Positions 48,974-57,276 of a stretch of 64,000 bases of DNA are shown one piece after another. Numbering within the stretch: position 1 is the first letter of the stretch; each line of letters begins with the position of its first letter. The stretch comes from Corynebacterium sp. J010B-136 (GTDB taxonomy: Bacteria > Actinomycetota > Actinomycetes > Mycobacteriales > Mycobacteriaceae). The stretch is from positions 186,001 through 250,000 of the forward strand of contig NZ_PUGE01000003.1 in the NCBI RefSeq assembly GCF_002967075.1, written 5' to 3'. The position numbers and the translations under genes were made by a program. The notes beneath the pieces were generated by a model that had not been told where the DNA came from, did no database searches, and saw only the letters and a program-made list of their open reading frames with translations.

Positions 48974-49747
48974 TTAATGTCCGCCGCAGCCGCCTGAGCC
49001 ACATGCACAGCCGCCACCCGAGCCGCAGCCACCCGACATAGGGGTCAAAACGCTGGCGGTCATCAAAGCGGTACCTGCAAGTACTGAATCCTTGGCAGGA
49101 AGATCCCCGAAGGATTCAGGAAGGCACAGATCGAAGGGGAATGCGCCATCAAGTACAACGTGGATAAAGCGCTTGCCGCTGAGCTGGTTATGACGCCAAC
49201 CAGATTCCAAAACGCGTGCTGCAAAGCGCGCACCAGGAGTTGGGGCTGCTGCGCCGTTTCCAGAGTTGACGATTTCTGCACCTTCGGATTCAAAGAGTGC
49301 TGGAAAGACGCCTTCAGATTCCTCGAATGCAGCGGTTGATTCATAAGACTGCACAGCAAGACCCATCGCAGTAATCCCGACTTGCTGCCACTGTTGCTCT
49401 TCAACTTCAGCCAGCAGCGGTCCTTGTGCGAGGTTCGCAGTGATTTCCGCAATCGTGTCACCGGTTGGGGTGATGATGTTCATGTAGCTTAAGACATCGT
49501 TGACCATCGACACGTGTGCAAAGGCTTGGGTAATACCTTCAAAGCCGATGTAGGTCGAAAATGGTTCCACAGCAAGGATGTTCAGCTGTGCGCCGGAAGC
49601 ATCAGCAAACTGAATCAGCTGGCCACCACGGATTTCACCAGTCACGGTGAGCTGGTTGGTGGCGATGGCTGCTTCCACAACGTCTTGCCAGTGTTCGAAA
49701 TCGAAACCAATCGCAAGCATTTCTGAGTGGGTTTGGGCGGTAGTCAT
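48974..49747 (-). CDS. Uncharacterised protein with Cys/Gly/His-rich C-terminal tail
   Basis: 257 aa. Main part (1-235) is soluble, acidic, beta-rich and free of catalytic motifs I recognise. The last 20 residues form a metal-binding-like tail with spacing C-x5-C-x-C-x4-C-x2-H at the very end, unlike anything in the body. Starts divergent to hflX, with a shared 104-nt gap; followed by the membrane gene 2 nt later. A role in metal handling is only a guess. Confidence 0.6.
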   Translation of the reverse strand: MTTAQTHSEMLAIGFDFEHWQDVVEAAIATNQLTVTGEIRGGQLIQFADASGAQLNILAVEPFSTYIGFEGITQAFAHVSMVNDVLSYMNIITPTGDTIAEITANLAQGPLLAEVEEQQWQQVGITAMGLAVQSYESTAAFEESEGVFPALFESEGAEIVNSGNGAAAPTPGARFAARVLESGWRHNQLSGKRFIHVVLDGAFPFDLCLPESFGDLPAKDSVLAGTALMTASVLTPMSGGCGSGGGCACGSGGCGGH

Positions 49748-49851
49748 GGATTTGATTCTAGACCCTATAGTGCGTTAGGGAAAATGTGTCAGTGTCTTTT
49801 ACCTGTGACTTCTAGCCAAGGGTGGTTAGTTCATGCGATACTGGGAGGACA

Positions 49852-51447
49852 ATGACAGATTTTTCAAAACGATTTGATAGTGAAAAAGAACGTGACGAAC
49901 TTTTGGCACGCGCTTTTTCAGACCATACTCCGCAGCCCTTGCCAGGACATTCGTCTGCAGGTGAGCGCGAAAATGAAGAAGATCTCACTCTCGGCGAGCT
50001 CGAGCTGGCCGAAAGAAATGCATTCCGTCGGGTTACCCACCGCACGGAGATTAGACACACAGATGCTGAAGACATCTATGAGGTTGAGTACCGAAAGCTG
50101 CGCCTAGAGCGCGTTATCTTGGTCGGCGTGTGGATTGAAGGCACCATCGCTGAAGTAGAAGCAGCTATGGCAGAGCTCGCAGCTCTGACGGAAACTGCCG
50201 GCGCCGAGATTGTAGAGATGCTTTATCAAAAGCGCGATAAGCCAGATGCCGGAACCTTTATTGGCTCAGGCAAGGTCAAAGAGCTTAAGAGCATTATTGA
50301 AGCAACCGGTGCTGACACTGTGGTTTGTGATGGTGAGCTAACTCCGGGTCAGCTCAACGCCCTAGAACGCGAGCTCAATACCAAGGTTATTGACCGCACC
50401 ATGCTGGTTCTCGATATCTTTGCCCAGCACGCGAAGTCCAAAGAGGGTAAAGCTCAGGTTTCACTCGCGCAGCTGGAATACCTCTATACACATACCCGTG
50501 GTTGGGGCGGCAACCTGTCGCGTCAGGCAGGTGGCCGTGCTGGCTCCAATGGTGGTGTGGGTCTTCGTGGTCCAGGTGAGACCAAGATTGAGACTGATCG
50601 TCGCCGTATTCGTACAGAGATGGCGCGTCTGCGTAAAGAATTAAAGGGCATGCAGACCGCGCGTGATGTTAAGCGCGCCAATCGGCAACGCTCTACCATC
50701 CCGCAAATTGCGATTGCTGGCTATACCAATGCTGGTAAGTCATCCTTGATCAATGCGTTGACTGGCGCGGGTGTCTTGGTCGAAGATGCGCTTTTTGCGA
50801 CGTTGGATCCGACAACCCGCAAGGCCGAATTAGGCGATGGCCGTAACGTAGTACTGACAGATACGGTTGGATTTGTCCGCCACCTGCCTACTCAATTGGT
50901 GGAAGCGTTTAAATCCACGCTGGAAGAAGTATTCAATGCCGATTTGATGCTGCACGTCGTCGATGGCGCTGACCCTTTCCCACTCAAGCAAATTGAGGCG
51001 GTTAATAAGGTCATCTACGAAATCGCTAAGGAAATGGGGGAGACTCCACCGCCAGAAATCATCGTCGTTAACAAAATCGATGCGGCTGATCCTTTGGCGC
51101 TGGCGGAGATTCGTCACGTCCTTGACCGCGAAAACGTAGTGTATGTTTCCGCGGCAACTGGTGAGGGCATTAGTGAGCTCACCACGCGTGTTGAACTCTT
51201 TTTGAATTCTTTGGATTCGCACGTGCAGTTGTTGGTGCCATTTACGCGTGGTGAAGTTATTGCACGTGTCCATGAGGTAGGCACTGTGCTCGAAGAGTCT
51301 TACCGGGCAGAGGGCACCTTTGTTGATGTCCGCTTGCCAGCACAGATAGCGGGTGAGCTCGCAGAATTCATGCTGGATGAAGACCAGGCCCAAGAAATTT
51401 TTGATCAGGACCCAGAAGATGAGGGCTCGAAGCGCAGCGCGTCCTAA
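49852..51447 (+). CDS. hflX: Ribosome-associated GTPase HflX
   Basis: 531 aa, Obg-HflX superfamily; splits stalled ribosomes under stress in other bacteria. N-terminal HflX domain with G-S-G-K-V-K-E-L near residue 143 and a glycine-rich linker G-G-R-A-G-S-N-G-G, then G1 GYTNAGKS (about 289-296), G-E-T-K-I-E-T-D-R-R switch and N-K-I-D. ATG 49852 follows GGGAGGA; the GTG-type extension at 49822 is ignored. Confidence 0.93.
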   Translation: MTDFSKRFDSEKERDELLARAFSDHTPQPLPGHSSAGERENEEDLTLGELELAERNAFRRVTHRTEIRHTDAEDIYEVEYRKLRLERVILVGVWIEGTIAEVEAAMAELAALTETAGAEIVEMLYQKRDKPDAGTFIGSGKVKELKSIIEATGADTVVCDGELTPGQLNALERELNTKVIDRTMLVLDIFAQHAKSKEGKAQVSLAQLEYLYTHTRGWGGNLSRQAGGRAGSNGGVGLRGPGETKIETDRRRIRTEMARLRKELKGMQTARDVKRANRQRSTIPQIAIAGYTNAGKSSLINALTGAGVLVEDALFATLDPTTRKAELGDGRNVVLTDTVGFVRHLPTQLVEAFKSTLEEVFNADLMLHVVDGADPFPLKQIEAVNKVIYEIAKEMGETPPPEIIVVNKIDAADPLALAEIRHVLDRENVVYVSAATGEGISELTTRVELFLNSLDSHVQLLVPFTRGEVIARVHEVGTVLEESYRAEGTFVDVRLPAQIAGELAEFMLDEDQAQEIFDQDPEDEGSKRSAS

Positions 51448-51534
51448 ATTCCTGAAATATTAATGGCTAAAGCATGTAAGTTAGCTTCGCGTTTGGTTAG
51501 GTGAAAAGGCGTGCGTGCGACATAATAGGATTTC

Positions 51535-52818
51535 GTGAGCTCATTAATTGGCTGGAAAATACACGGCGACGGTAAAAAGATTCAACCTGGGGCAGTAGTT
51601 GCTCCCGAAGAGCGCCTTAATTGGCCGCGGACCATTGGCATCGGCATGCAGCATGTCATTGCCATGTTTGGTGCCACATTGTTGGTGCCCACCTTAACTG
51701 GCTTCCCGGTCAATACCACTTTGCTATTTTCCGGCGTTGGCACCATCTTGTTCTTGCTGATTACTCGCAATCGGCTGCCATCGTATCTCGGATCCTCCTT
51801 TGCCTTCATCGCGCCTTTAGCGGCTTCTGAACAGTACGGCATCGGTGCACAGGCCGGATCCATTTTGGTTACTGGCGCGTGTTTGATGGTCATCGGATTC
51901 ATCGTCAAAATGGCCGGCCGCAAGGTCGTCGATGCCGTCATGCCACCTGCTGTCACCGGCGCTATCGTGGCTTTAATCGGGCTAAACCTTGCGCCAACGG
52001 CCGCTTCGAATTTCCAAACCCAGCCTGTGGTTGCAGCGGTAACCTTGCTCGCTATTGTGCTGTGCACCATTGCTGGCCGCGGCATGATCTCGCGCTTGGG
52101 CATTCTCATTGGCGTCATCATCGGCTGGATTTTTGCGGCAGTGACCGGCAATCTCAGCGAAGGTGCGGCCGAAGCAATCGCTGATGCCGCATGGATTGGT
52201 TTGCCTGATTTCCACACTCCAGAGTTTAATTTCTCTGCAATCGCAGTAGCTTTGCCAGTCCTGGTGGTGCTTATCGCGGAAAATGTTGGCCACGTCAAAG
52301 CTGTTAGTGAGATGACCAAGCATGACTTAGATGACTTGGCTGGCGACGCCTTGGTAGCTGACGGCTTGGCCACGACCTTGGCTGGTGGCATGGGTGGTTC
52401 GGCAACGACGACTTATGCGGAAAATATCGGCGTTATGGCAGCAACGCGCGTGTACTCCACCGCGGCGTACTGGGTTGCAGCTGCAACCGCTATTGCATTG
52501 GCGTTTATCCCGAAGTTCGGCGCGCTGATTTTCACCATTCCTTCCGGTGTTCTCGGTGGCGCGACGCTGGTGCTCTACGGGCTCATCGGCATGCTGGGTA
52601 TTCGCATTTGGATGGATAATCGTGTCAATTTCAACAACCCTGTGAACTTGGCTTGCGCGGCCATCGCCTTGGTGGCCGGTATCGGTAACTTGACGCTCAC
52701 GGTCTTCGGCATCACCTTGGAAGGTATCGCCTGGGGTTCGGTAGGCATTATCATCGCCTACCCAATTCTGAAGCAGCTATATGAAACCCTTGGTGAAGGC
52801 CAGCAGGCAAAGTACTAA
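51535..52818 (+). CDS. uraA: NCS2 family uracil/xanthine permease
   Basis: 427 aa, about 14 hydrophobic segments. Family markers: Q-H-V-I-A-M-F-G-A-T near the start, A-E-N-V-G-H-V-K (about 246-253) whose Glu/His face the substrate, and T-Y-A-E-N-I-G (about 297-303). GTG at 51535 is 8 nt after a CATAAT element, consistent with a leaderless mRNA. Uracil is the likeliest substrate by similarity to UraA; xanthine is possible. Confidence 0.85.
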   Translation: MSSLIGWKIHGDGKKIQPGAVVAPEERLNWPRTIGIGMQHVIAMFGATLLVPTLTGFPVNTTLLFSGVGTILFLLITRNRLPSYLGSSFAFIAPLAASEQYGIGAQAGSILVTGACLMVIGFIVKMAGRKVVDAVMPPAVTGAIVALIGLNLAPTAASNFQTQPVVAAVTLLAIVLCTIAGRGMISRLGILIGVIIGWIFAAVTGNLSEGAAEAIADAAWIGLPDFHTPEFNFSAIAVALPVLVVLIAENVGHVKAVSEMTKHDLDDLAGDALVADGLATTLAGGMGGSATTTYAENIGVMAATRVYSTAAYWVAAATAIALAFIPKFGALIFTIPSGVLGGATLVLYGLIGMLGIRIWMDNRVNFNNPVNLACAAIALVAGIGNLTLTVFGITLEGIAWGSVGIIIAYPILKQLYETLGEGQQAKY

Positions 52819-52885
52819 GTACAACAGGTGGTAGCATTGAGAGCTACGTCATACTTTCCAGGCGTAGCCTTAAGGAGTGCCCGCC

Positions 52886-53386
52886 ATGAAGTTCGACCTT
52901 GTTGCTGTCCCCAGCCATACTATTTTCTGTATCCGCACTACGGTTCCATTGACCAAGATTGCACCGTTTCTCCAACCCAGTTATGAGCGTTTGGAAGCAG
53001 TTCTCGAAGACCTCAACGTAGAATCTCTCGCAGGACGTGCCTACACGTATGCGATTTCTCCAGATGATATAGATATCGCCGCAGCACTAGTCATCGCAGA
53101 AAAAGACCTTGAGACCGTGCGTGAGGCCATTGAAAAGGCACAGCACGATAACCCCGACGGCAGTGCCGATGACCTGGAGCTAGTCACCTTTGGGGAAGGT
53201 CCTGCAGCACGCGCTACCCACCACGGCAACTACAACACGCTGGGTAATTCTTGGGATGAGTTTTCTCAAGAGCTCGCTAGCCAAAGTATAAAAGTTGCAG
53301 CACCTGCTTTTGAAGTTTATGTCGACCGCGGTGGCGAAGATAGTTCTTCAGCAGTGACCGACTTGTATTGGTATCTCGAACGCTAA
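52886..53386 (+). CDS. GyrI-like/effector-binding domain protein
   Basis: 166 aa single-domain protein. Pattern M-x-F-D-L-V-x-V-P-S-H-T-I-F-C-I-R at the start and A-A-P-A-F-E-V-Y-V-D-R-G at the end is that of the AraC-effector/GyrI fold, which binds small molecules. No DNA-binding domain. ATG 52886 with AAGGAG at 52872-52877 (8 nt) beats GTG 52877, which overlaps that site. Ligand unknown. Confidence 0.72.
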   Translation: MKFDLVAVPSHTIFCIRTTVPLTKIAPFLQPSYERLEAVLEDLNVESLAGRAYTYAISPDDIDIAAALVIAEKDLETVREAIEKAQHDNPDGSADDLELVTFGEGPAARATHHGNYNTLGNSWDEFSQELASQSIKVAAPAFEVYVDRGGEDSSSAVTDLYWYLER

Positions 53387-53413
53387 TCCATGCTTACTAA
53401 GCCATGATCACTT

Positions 53414-53462
53414 AAAGGGCTGTGGAATCTTCCGAGAGGAAGGTCCACAGCCCTTTAGGCTT
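53414..53462. terminator. Bidirectional terminator between the GyrI-like gene and ptsH
   Basis: AAAGGGCTGTGGA (53414-53426) pairs with TCCACAGCCCTTT (53444-53456) and the inner bases TTCC/GGAA add to the stem. T-rich tail follows on the plus strand; A-rich upstream gives the minus signal for ptsH. Confidence 0.85.
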
Positions 53463-53479
53463 TTTAGAAGCCTGAGCGC

Positions 53480-53746
53480 TTAAGCATCCAGGTCTTGTTC
53501 AATCAACGCTGCAATCTTTTCTACAGCTTCTGCGTTCTCAGAGGTAACGGTGACCTCGTCGCCTTGTTCAGCGCCGAGTGCCATGATCATCAAAGAAGAT
53601 GCCGCATCAGTTTCATCGTCGTCTTCTTCGCCAACCAGAGCCAGGAAGATATCTTCATCAAACTCTGCTGCTGCATCAGCGATGATGGATGCTGGTCGAG
53701 CATGCAGCCCGACGGAGGAGCCGACCTTTACAGTCTTAGACGCCAT
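53480..53746 (-). CDS. ptsH: PTS phosphocarrier HPr
   Basis: Receives phosphate from EI on H15 (G-L-H15-A-R-P-A) and passes it to EIIA domains. 88 aa. The segment with Ser50/Ser51 (A-A-S-S-L-M-I-M) is where Gram-positive HPr has its regulatory serine, but no HPr kinase is expected in corynebacteria. Ribosome site AAAGGA before ATG. Lies behind ptsF with a 113-nt gap. Confidence 0.95.
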   Translation of the reverse strand: MASKTVKVGSSVGLHARPASIIADAAAEFDEDIFLALVGEEDDDETDAASSLMIMALGAEQGDEVTVTSENAEAVEKIAALIEQDLDA

Positions 53747-53859
53747 GATAAATAAATCCTTTCAAAGATTAAAAGTACTCACACCAGTTTAAAGTCGAAT
53801 CCGAAACTTAGCCACGATAGGTTCTACTTTCGTGCGAAGTCCCCGGAGCTTATCAGCAT

Positions 53860-55956
53860 TTAAGCAGCTGCGAGGGCTGATTTTTCTCGCGCATCTTTTG
53901 CTGCTGCTTCCTGAATGGTTTTATTTGGCCAAAATTGCTTCAAAGCGATGACGGCGACAGCCGCAACCAAAGTACCGACCAGGATGGCAACGATGTAGCC
54001 CCAGATAGGCTCGATAGCAAAGAGCACGAAGATACCACCGTGCGGAGCACGTGAGCCCACACCGAGTGCCATAATGAGCGCACCGGTAGTTGCACCGCCC
54101 GCCATCATCGCTGGAATGACGCGGAATGGGTCAGCGGCGGCGAATGGAATCGCGCCCTCGGAGACGAAGGCCAGACCCATCAACCAGGAAGACTTGCCGT
54201 TTTCTTGCTCCGCGGGGGTAAAGAGGTTCTTGCGCACGATGGTTGCAATCGACAACGCAATTGGTGGAACCATACCGGAGGCCATGACCGCTGCCATGAT
54301 TTCCAGGGATGCTTGATCACCGGTGGAAAGCCCTGCGGTACCAAAGAGGTAAGCAGCCTTATTAATGGGGCCACCCAGGTCAGAACACATCATTAGGCCC
54401 AGCACGATGCCCAGCACCACGGCGGAAGAACCAGACATGCCACCAAGCATGTTTTGCAGGCCAGTCATCAACGCTTCCAGCGGTGCGCCGAGCACGAAGT
54501 ACATCGCGAGACCAACCACCAGGGTGGTCAACAGCGGAATGAGCATCACCGGCATCAAGGAATTCATCCAGCGTGGCACCTTCCAGGAGCCGATCCACAT
54601 TGCGATAAGACCAGCGAGCAAACCAGTGACCAGACCACCGATGAAGCCAGCCCCGACGGTGACGGCGATTGCGCCGCCAGCAAAGCCCGGCGCGATACCA
54701 GGGCGGCCAGCCAAAGCGTAGGCAATATAGCCAGATAGGGCGGAGACGATAAAGCCCATGGCGGCTTGGCCGGTGGCAAAGAGCACCGCACCGATATACA
54801 GCAGGAGACCAGAGCGTTCAAAGCTGAGGAGCTCACCGTCGACATCGACCTCATGGCCTGGCAGGTTGGTCAGTGAGTACTGGGTAGAGATGGCCTGCCA
54901 GCCATTGGCCATATCGGCGCCGCCGAATAAAAAGCCCAGTGCTAGCAGCAAACCGCCGGCGGCCACGAAGGGCACCATGTAGGACACACCGGTCATCACG
55001 GCCTGCTGGATGCGTTTGCCCCAGCCGAGCTGGCCAGCAGCATCTTCCGTGCCCGAAGCGCTTGCTGCGCTGCCGCTAACCTTGTGCGCATTAGGGTTGT
55101 GCGCCGCAGCAACGGCTTCGTTCAGCATGACATCAGGTTCGTTGATGGCGCGTTTTACACCGGATTCGATGACGGGTTTGCCCGCAAAGCGCTCGCGGTC
55201 GCGTACTCCCACATCGGTGGCGAAGATGACGGCATCAGCGGCGTCGATGACCGATTGTGCAACCGGGGTGTTGTTGGATGAGCCTTGGGTTTCTACCGTG
55301 AGCTTGATGTCATCGCGCTTTTCTGCGGTTTGGCTCAAGGCATCGGCAGCCATGTAGGTGTGCGCAATACCGGTGGGGCAGGCGGTGACAGCAACAATGT
55401 TCAAAGCTTTCGCAGTGCTTGTCGATGCTTCGCTTGTCGATGCCTCTTTCGTCGACGCCCCCTCTGTTGCAACTGAGGTTGCACCGGCCGGTGCTTTCTT
55501 TTCGGCGTTGACGACATCGCTGACTAATGCGACGATTTCTTCTTCTGAGCTTGCAGTACGAAGTGCGTCGAGGAAATCCTGGCGCACCAGTGCGCGCGCA
55601 AGCTTGGAAAGAATCTTCAGGTGCGCTTTGCCGCCGCCTTCTGGGGCAGCGATCAGAAATACCAACTCGGCATCGCCATCAGGACCTGCGAAATCCACCG
55701 CTTGAGAAAGTCGAGCAAAAGCCAAAGTTGGCTCGCTTACTGCTGCTGAACGGCAGTGCGGGATTGCTACCTTGCCAGGAACGCCGGTGCCAGCTTGGGA
55801 TTCACGCTCAATTGCGGGACGCGCTAATTCTTCGACGTTACTGGCGCGACCAGCGTCGTGAACTAACGTGGCTAGTTGGGTAATTACTGATTCAACTGAG
55901 GTGCCTAAGTTTGCGTCTAAGGCGACTAAGTCAGTTCTAATAATATCGGATGCCAT
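53860..55956 (-). CDS. ptsF: Fructose-specific PTS enzyme IIABC
   Basis: 698 aa fused transporter: EIIA with H67 in A-I-P-H-C-R, Ala/Ser/Thr-rich linker (about 152-184), EIIB with C193 in T-A-C-P-T-G-I-A-H-T, then EIIC membrane domain (about 310-690). It imports fructose as fructose-1-phosphate, which FruK then phosphorylates. ATG with AGGAGAG upstream. Follows fruK by 42 nt, same strand. Confidence 0.95.
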   Translation of the reverse strand: MASDIIRTDLVALDANLGTSVESVITQLATLVHDAGRASNVEELARPAIERESQAGTGVPGKVAIPHCRSAAVSEPTLAFARLSQAVDFAGPDGDAELVFLIAAPEGGGKAHLKILSKLARALVRQDFLDALRTASSEEEIVALVSDVVNAEKKAPAGATSVATEGASTKEASTSEASTSTAKALNIVAVTACPTGIAHTYMAADALSQTAEKRDDIKLTVETQGSSNNTPVAQSVIDAADAVIFATDVGVRDRERFAGKPVIESGVKRAINEPDVMLNEAVAAAHNPNAHKVSGSAASASGTEDAAGQLGWGKRIQQAVMTGVSYMVPFVAAGGLLLALGFLFGGADMANGWQAISTQYSLTNLPGHEVDVDGELLSFERSGLLLYIGAVLFATGQAAMGFIVSALSGYIAYALAGRPGIAPGFAGGAIAVTVGAGFIGGLVTGLLAGLIAMWIGSWKVPRWMNSLMPVMLIPLLTTLVVGLAMYFVLGAPLEALMTGLQNMLGGMSGSSAVVLGIVLGLMMCSDLGGPINKAAYLFGTAGLSTGDQASLEIMAAVMASGMVPPIALSIATIVRKNLFTPAEQENGKSSWLMGLAFVSEGAIPFAAADPFRVIPAMMAGGATTGALIMALGVGSRAPHGGIFVLFAIEPIWGYIVAILVGTLVAAVAVIALKQFWPNKTIQEAAAKDAREKSALAAA

Positions 55957-55998
55957 GACAGGACTCTCCTTGATTTAAGAAGGGGAAAAAGGGGCGAT

Positions 55999-56964
55999 TT
56001 AATTCAGTTGACGCACATTAGTCTCGGCTAAGTTCAGCATATCCGGAGTCGGAATGGTGGTGCCTGGCAAGGATGTTGCCGCAGAGCCATAAGCAACGGA
56101 GTAACGCAGCGATTCAGCAAGATCATTACCTGCTTCTTGGGCGAGTAAGAACCCGGCTAAAGAACTATCGCCAGCGCCGACGGTGGAAACAACTTCAATC
56201 GGTGGTGGGCTAGCGATCCAGGCCCCGGACTCGGTAACCAGCAAGGCACCGGCTGCACCGAGAGTCACCAGCACATAGCCCACGCCCTGGGCGTTGACCT
56301 TGCGGGCAGCTGCGATAACTCCGGAATAGTCGCCACCTTCTGCAGCCGCTTCCAAAGCCAGGCCATCTTCGCCGACCAATTGGCCAAGCTCCAGCCCGTT
56401 GGGCTTGATGAGATCGGGAGCTGCTGTCGACAGGTTCTTCGCAATTTCCTCCATGGGCTTATCAGAGGTATCGAGCGCAATCTTGACCTGTGGTGCAGAT
56501 TTCCGCAGGGCGTTTATGGCCGTGCCATAGAAATCAACGGGTACTTCATTGGGCAAAGAACCCGCCATCACCACCCACGAAGCGTTGGCGGCAGCGTGGC
56601 AGGTGGCATCGATAAGCTGGCTTTGAGCCTTGCTATCTACCGCTGGTCCCTTGCCGTTGAGCTTGGTGGTACGTCCAGAGGTTTCCGTCACTGTGGTGTT
56701 GGTGCGGATATTCTCGGCAATGTCAACGGTTGAGATATCGACATTGATGTCATTGACCAAAGAAATGAAAGGATCATTTTCCGCAGCGGGGATGACAGCG
56801 ACAGCGGATTTTCCCGCCAAAGTCACAGCGTGTGCGACATTGATGCCCTTTCCGCCTGCGGCATTGGTCATACTGGAAGCACGGTGCACCGTGCCTGGGG
56901 TCAGTGGGGAATCCAAAGCGATCGTCGCATCGATGCTCGGATTTGGAGTCAGGGTCACAATCAT
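55999..56964 (-). CDS. fruK: 1-phosphofructokinase FruK
   Basis: 321 aa PfkB-family sugar kinase converting fructose-1-phosphate to fructose-1,6-bisphosphate. Start M-I-V-T-L-T-P-N-P-S-I-D; G-G-K-G-I-N-V-A signature I (37-44) and C-terminal T-V-G-A-G-D-S-S-L-A-G (about 250-260), where D is catalytic base. ATG 56964 chosen as it gives the family N-terminus; the longer frame to 57024 adds nothing conserved. Confidence 0.93.
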   Translation of the reverse strand: MIVTLTPNPSIDATIALDSPLTPGTVHRASSMTNAAGGKGINVAHAVTLAGKSAVAVIPAAENDPFISLVNDINVDISTVDIAENIRTNTTVTETSGRTTKLNGKGPAVDSKAQSQLIDATCHAAANASWVVMAGSLPNEVPVDFYGTAINALRKSAPQVKIALDTSDKPMEEIAKNLSTAAPDLIKPNGLELGQLVGEDGLALEAAAEGGDYSGVIAAARKVNAQGVGYVLVTLGAAGALLVTESGAWIASPPPIEVVSTVGAGDSSLAGFLLAQEAGNDLAESLRYSVAYGSAATSLPGTTIPTPDMLNLAETNVRQLN

Positions 56965-57276
56965 AAGGCGCGGGGTTCTCCAAAAGTTAGCTATATTGGG
57001 TGCAAAGCCATGGACAAAAGCCAAAAAAGCTTGAGTTTCCGAATATATGGCGAATACTTGGGATAATACTCGAGAAAATACTCAATAATGTTGATTGTTG
57101 CCCGAATGTGTCCGGTTGTCAATGATATTGTGTGGTTAGTTTGTGGGATACACCATTAAAACCCACATATTTAACTTCACATCTCTAATCCGCATCACCT
57201 GTTCGCATTGCACACTCATGCGCCGTAAGCGCACCATGTGTGCAGGGCGCACAAAGACAAGGGAGAAGAACACACC
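56965..57276. promoter_or_regulatory. fruK-ptsI divergent control region with 12-bp-period repeats
   Basis: 312 nt without a gene. AATACT occurs at 57053, 57065 and 57077, exactly 12 bp apart, on the ptsI-facing side of fruK. TGTGGG (57142-57147) and CCCACA (57162-57167) form a second inverted repeat. Both could bind the DeoR regulator encoded at 59009 or the missing FruR. A GGGAGAAG ribosome site precedes ptsI. I see no clear GlxR (TGTGA-N6-TCACA) site. Confidence 0.5.

Noticed and set aside
57101..57170. Possible GlxR (cAMP) sites upstream of ptsI
   Set aside because: TGTGT/TGTGG sequences occur but none fits TGTGA-N6-TCACA well enough.
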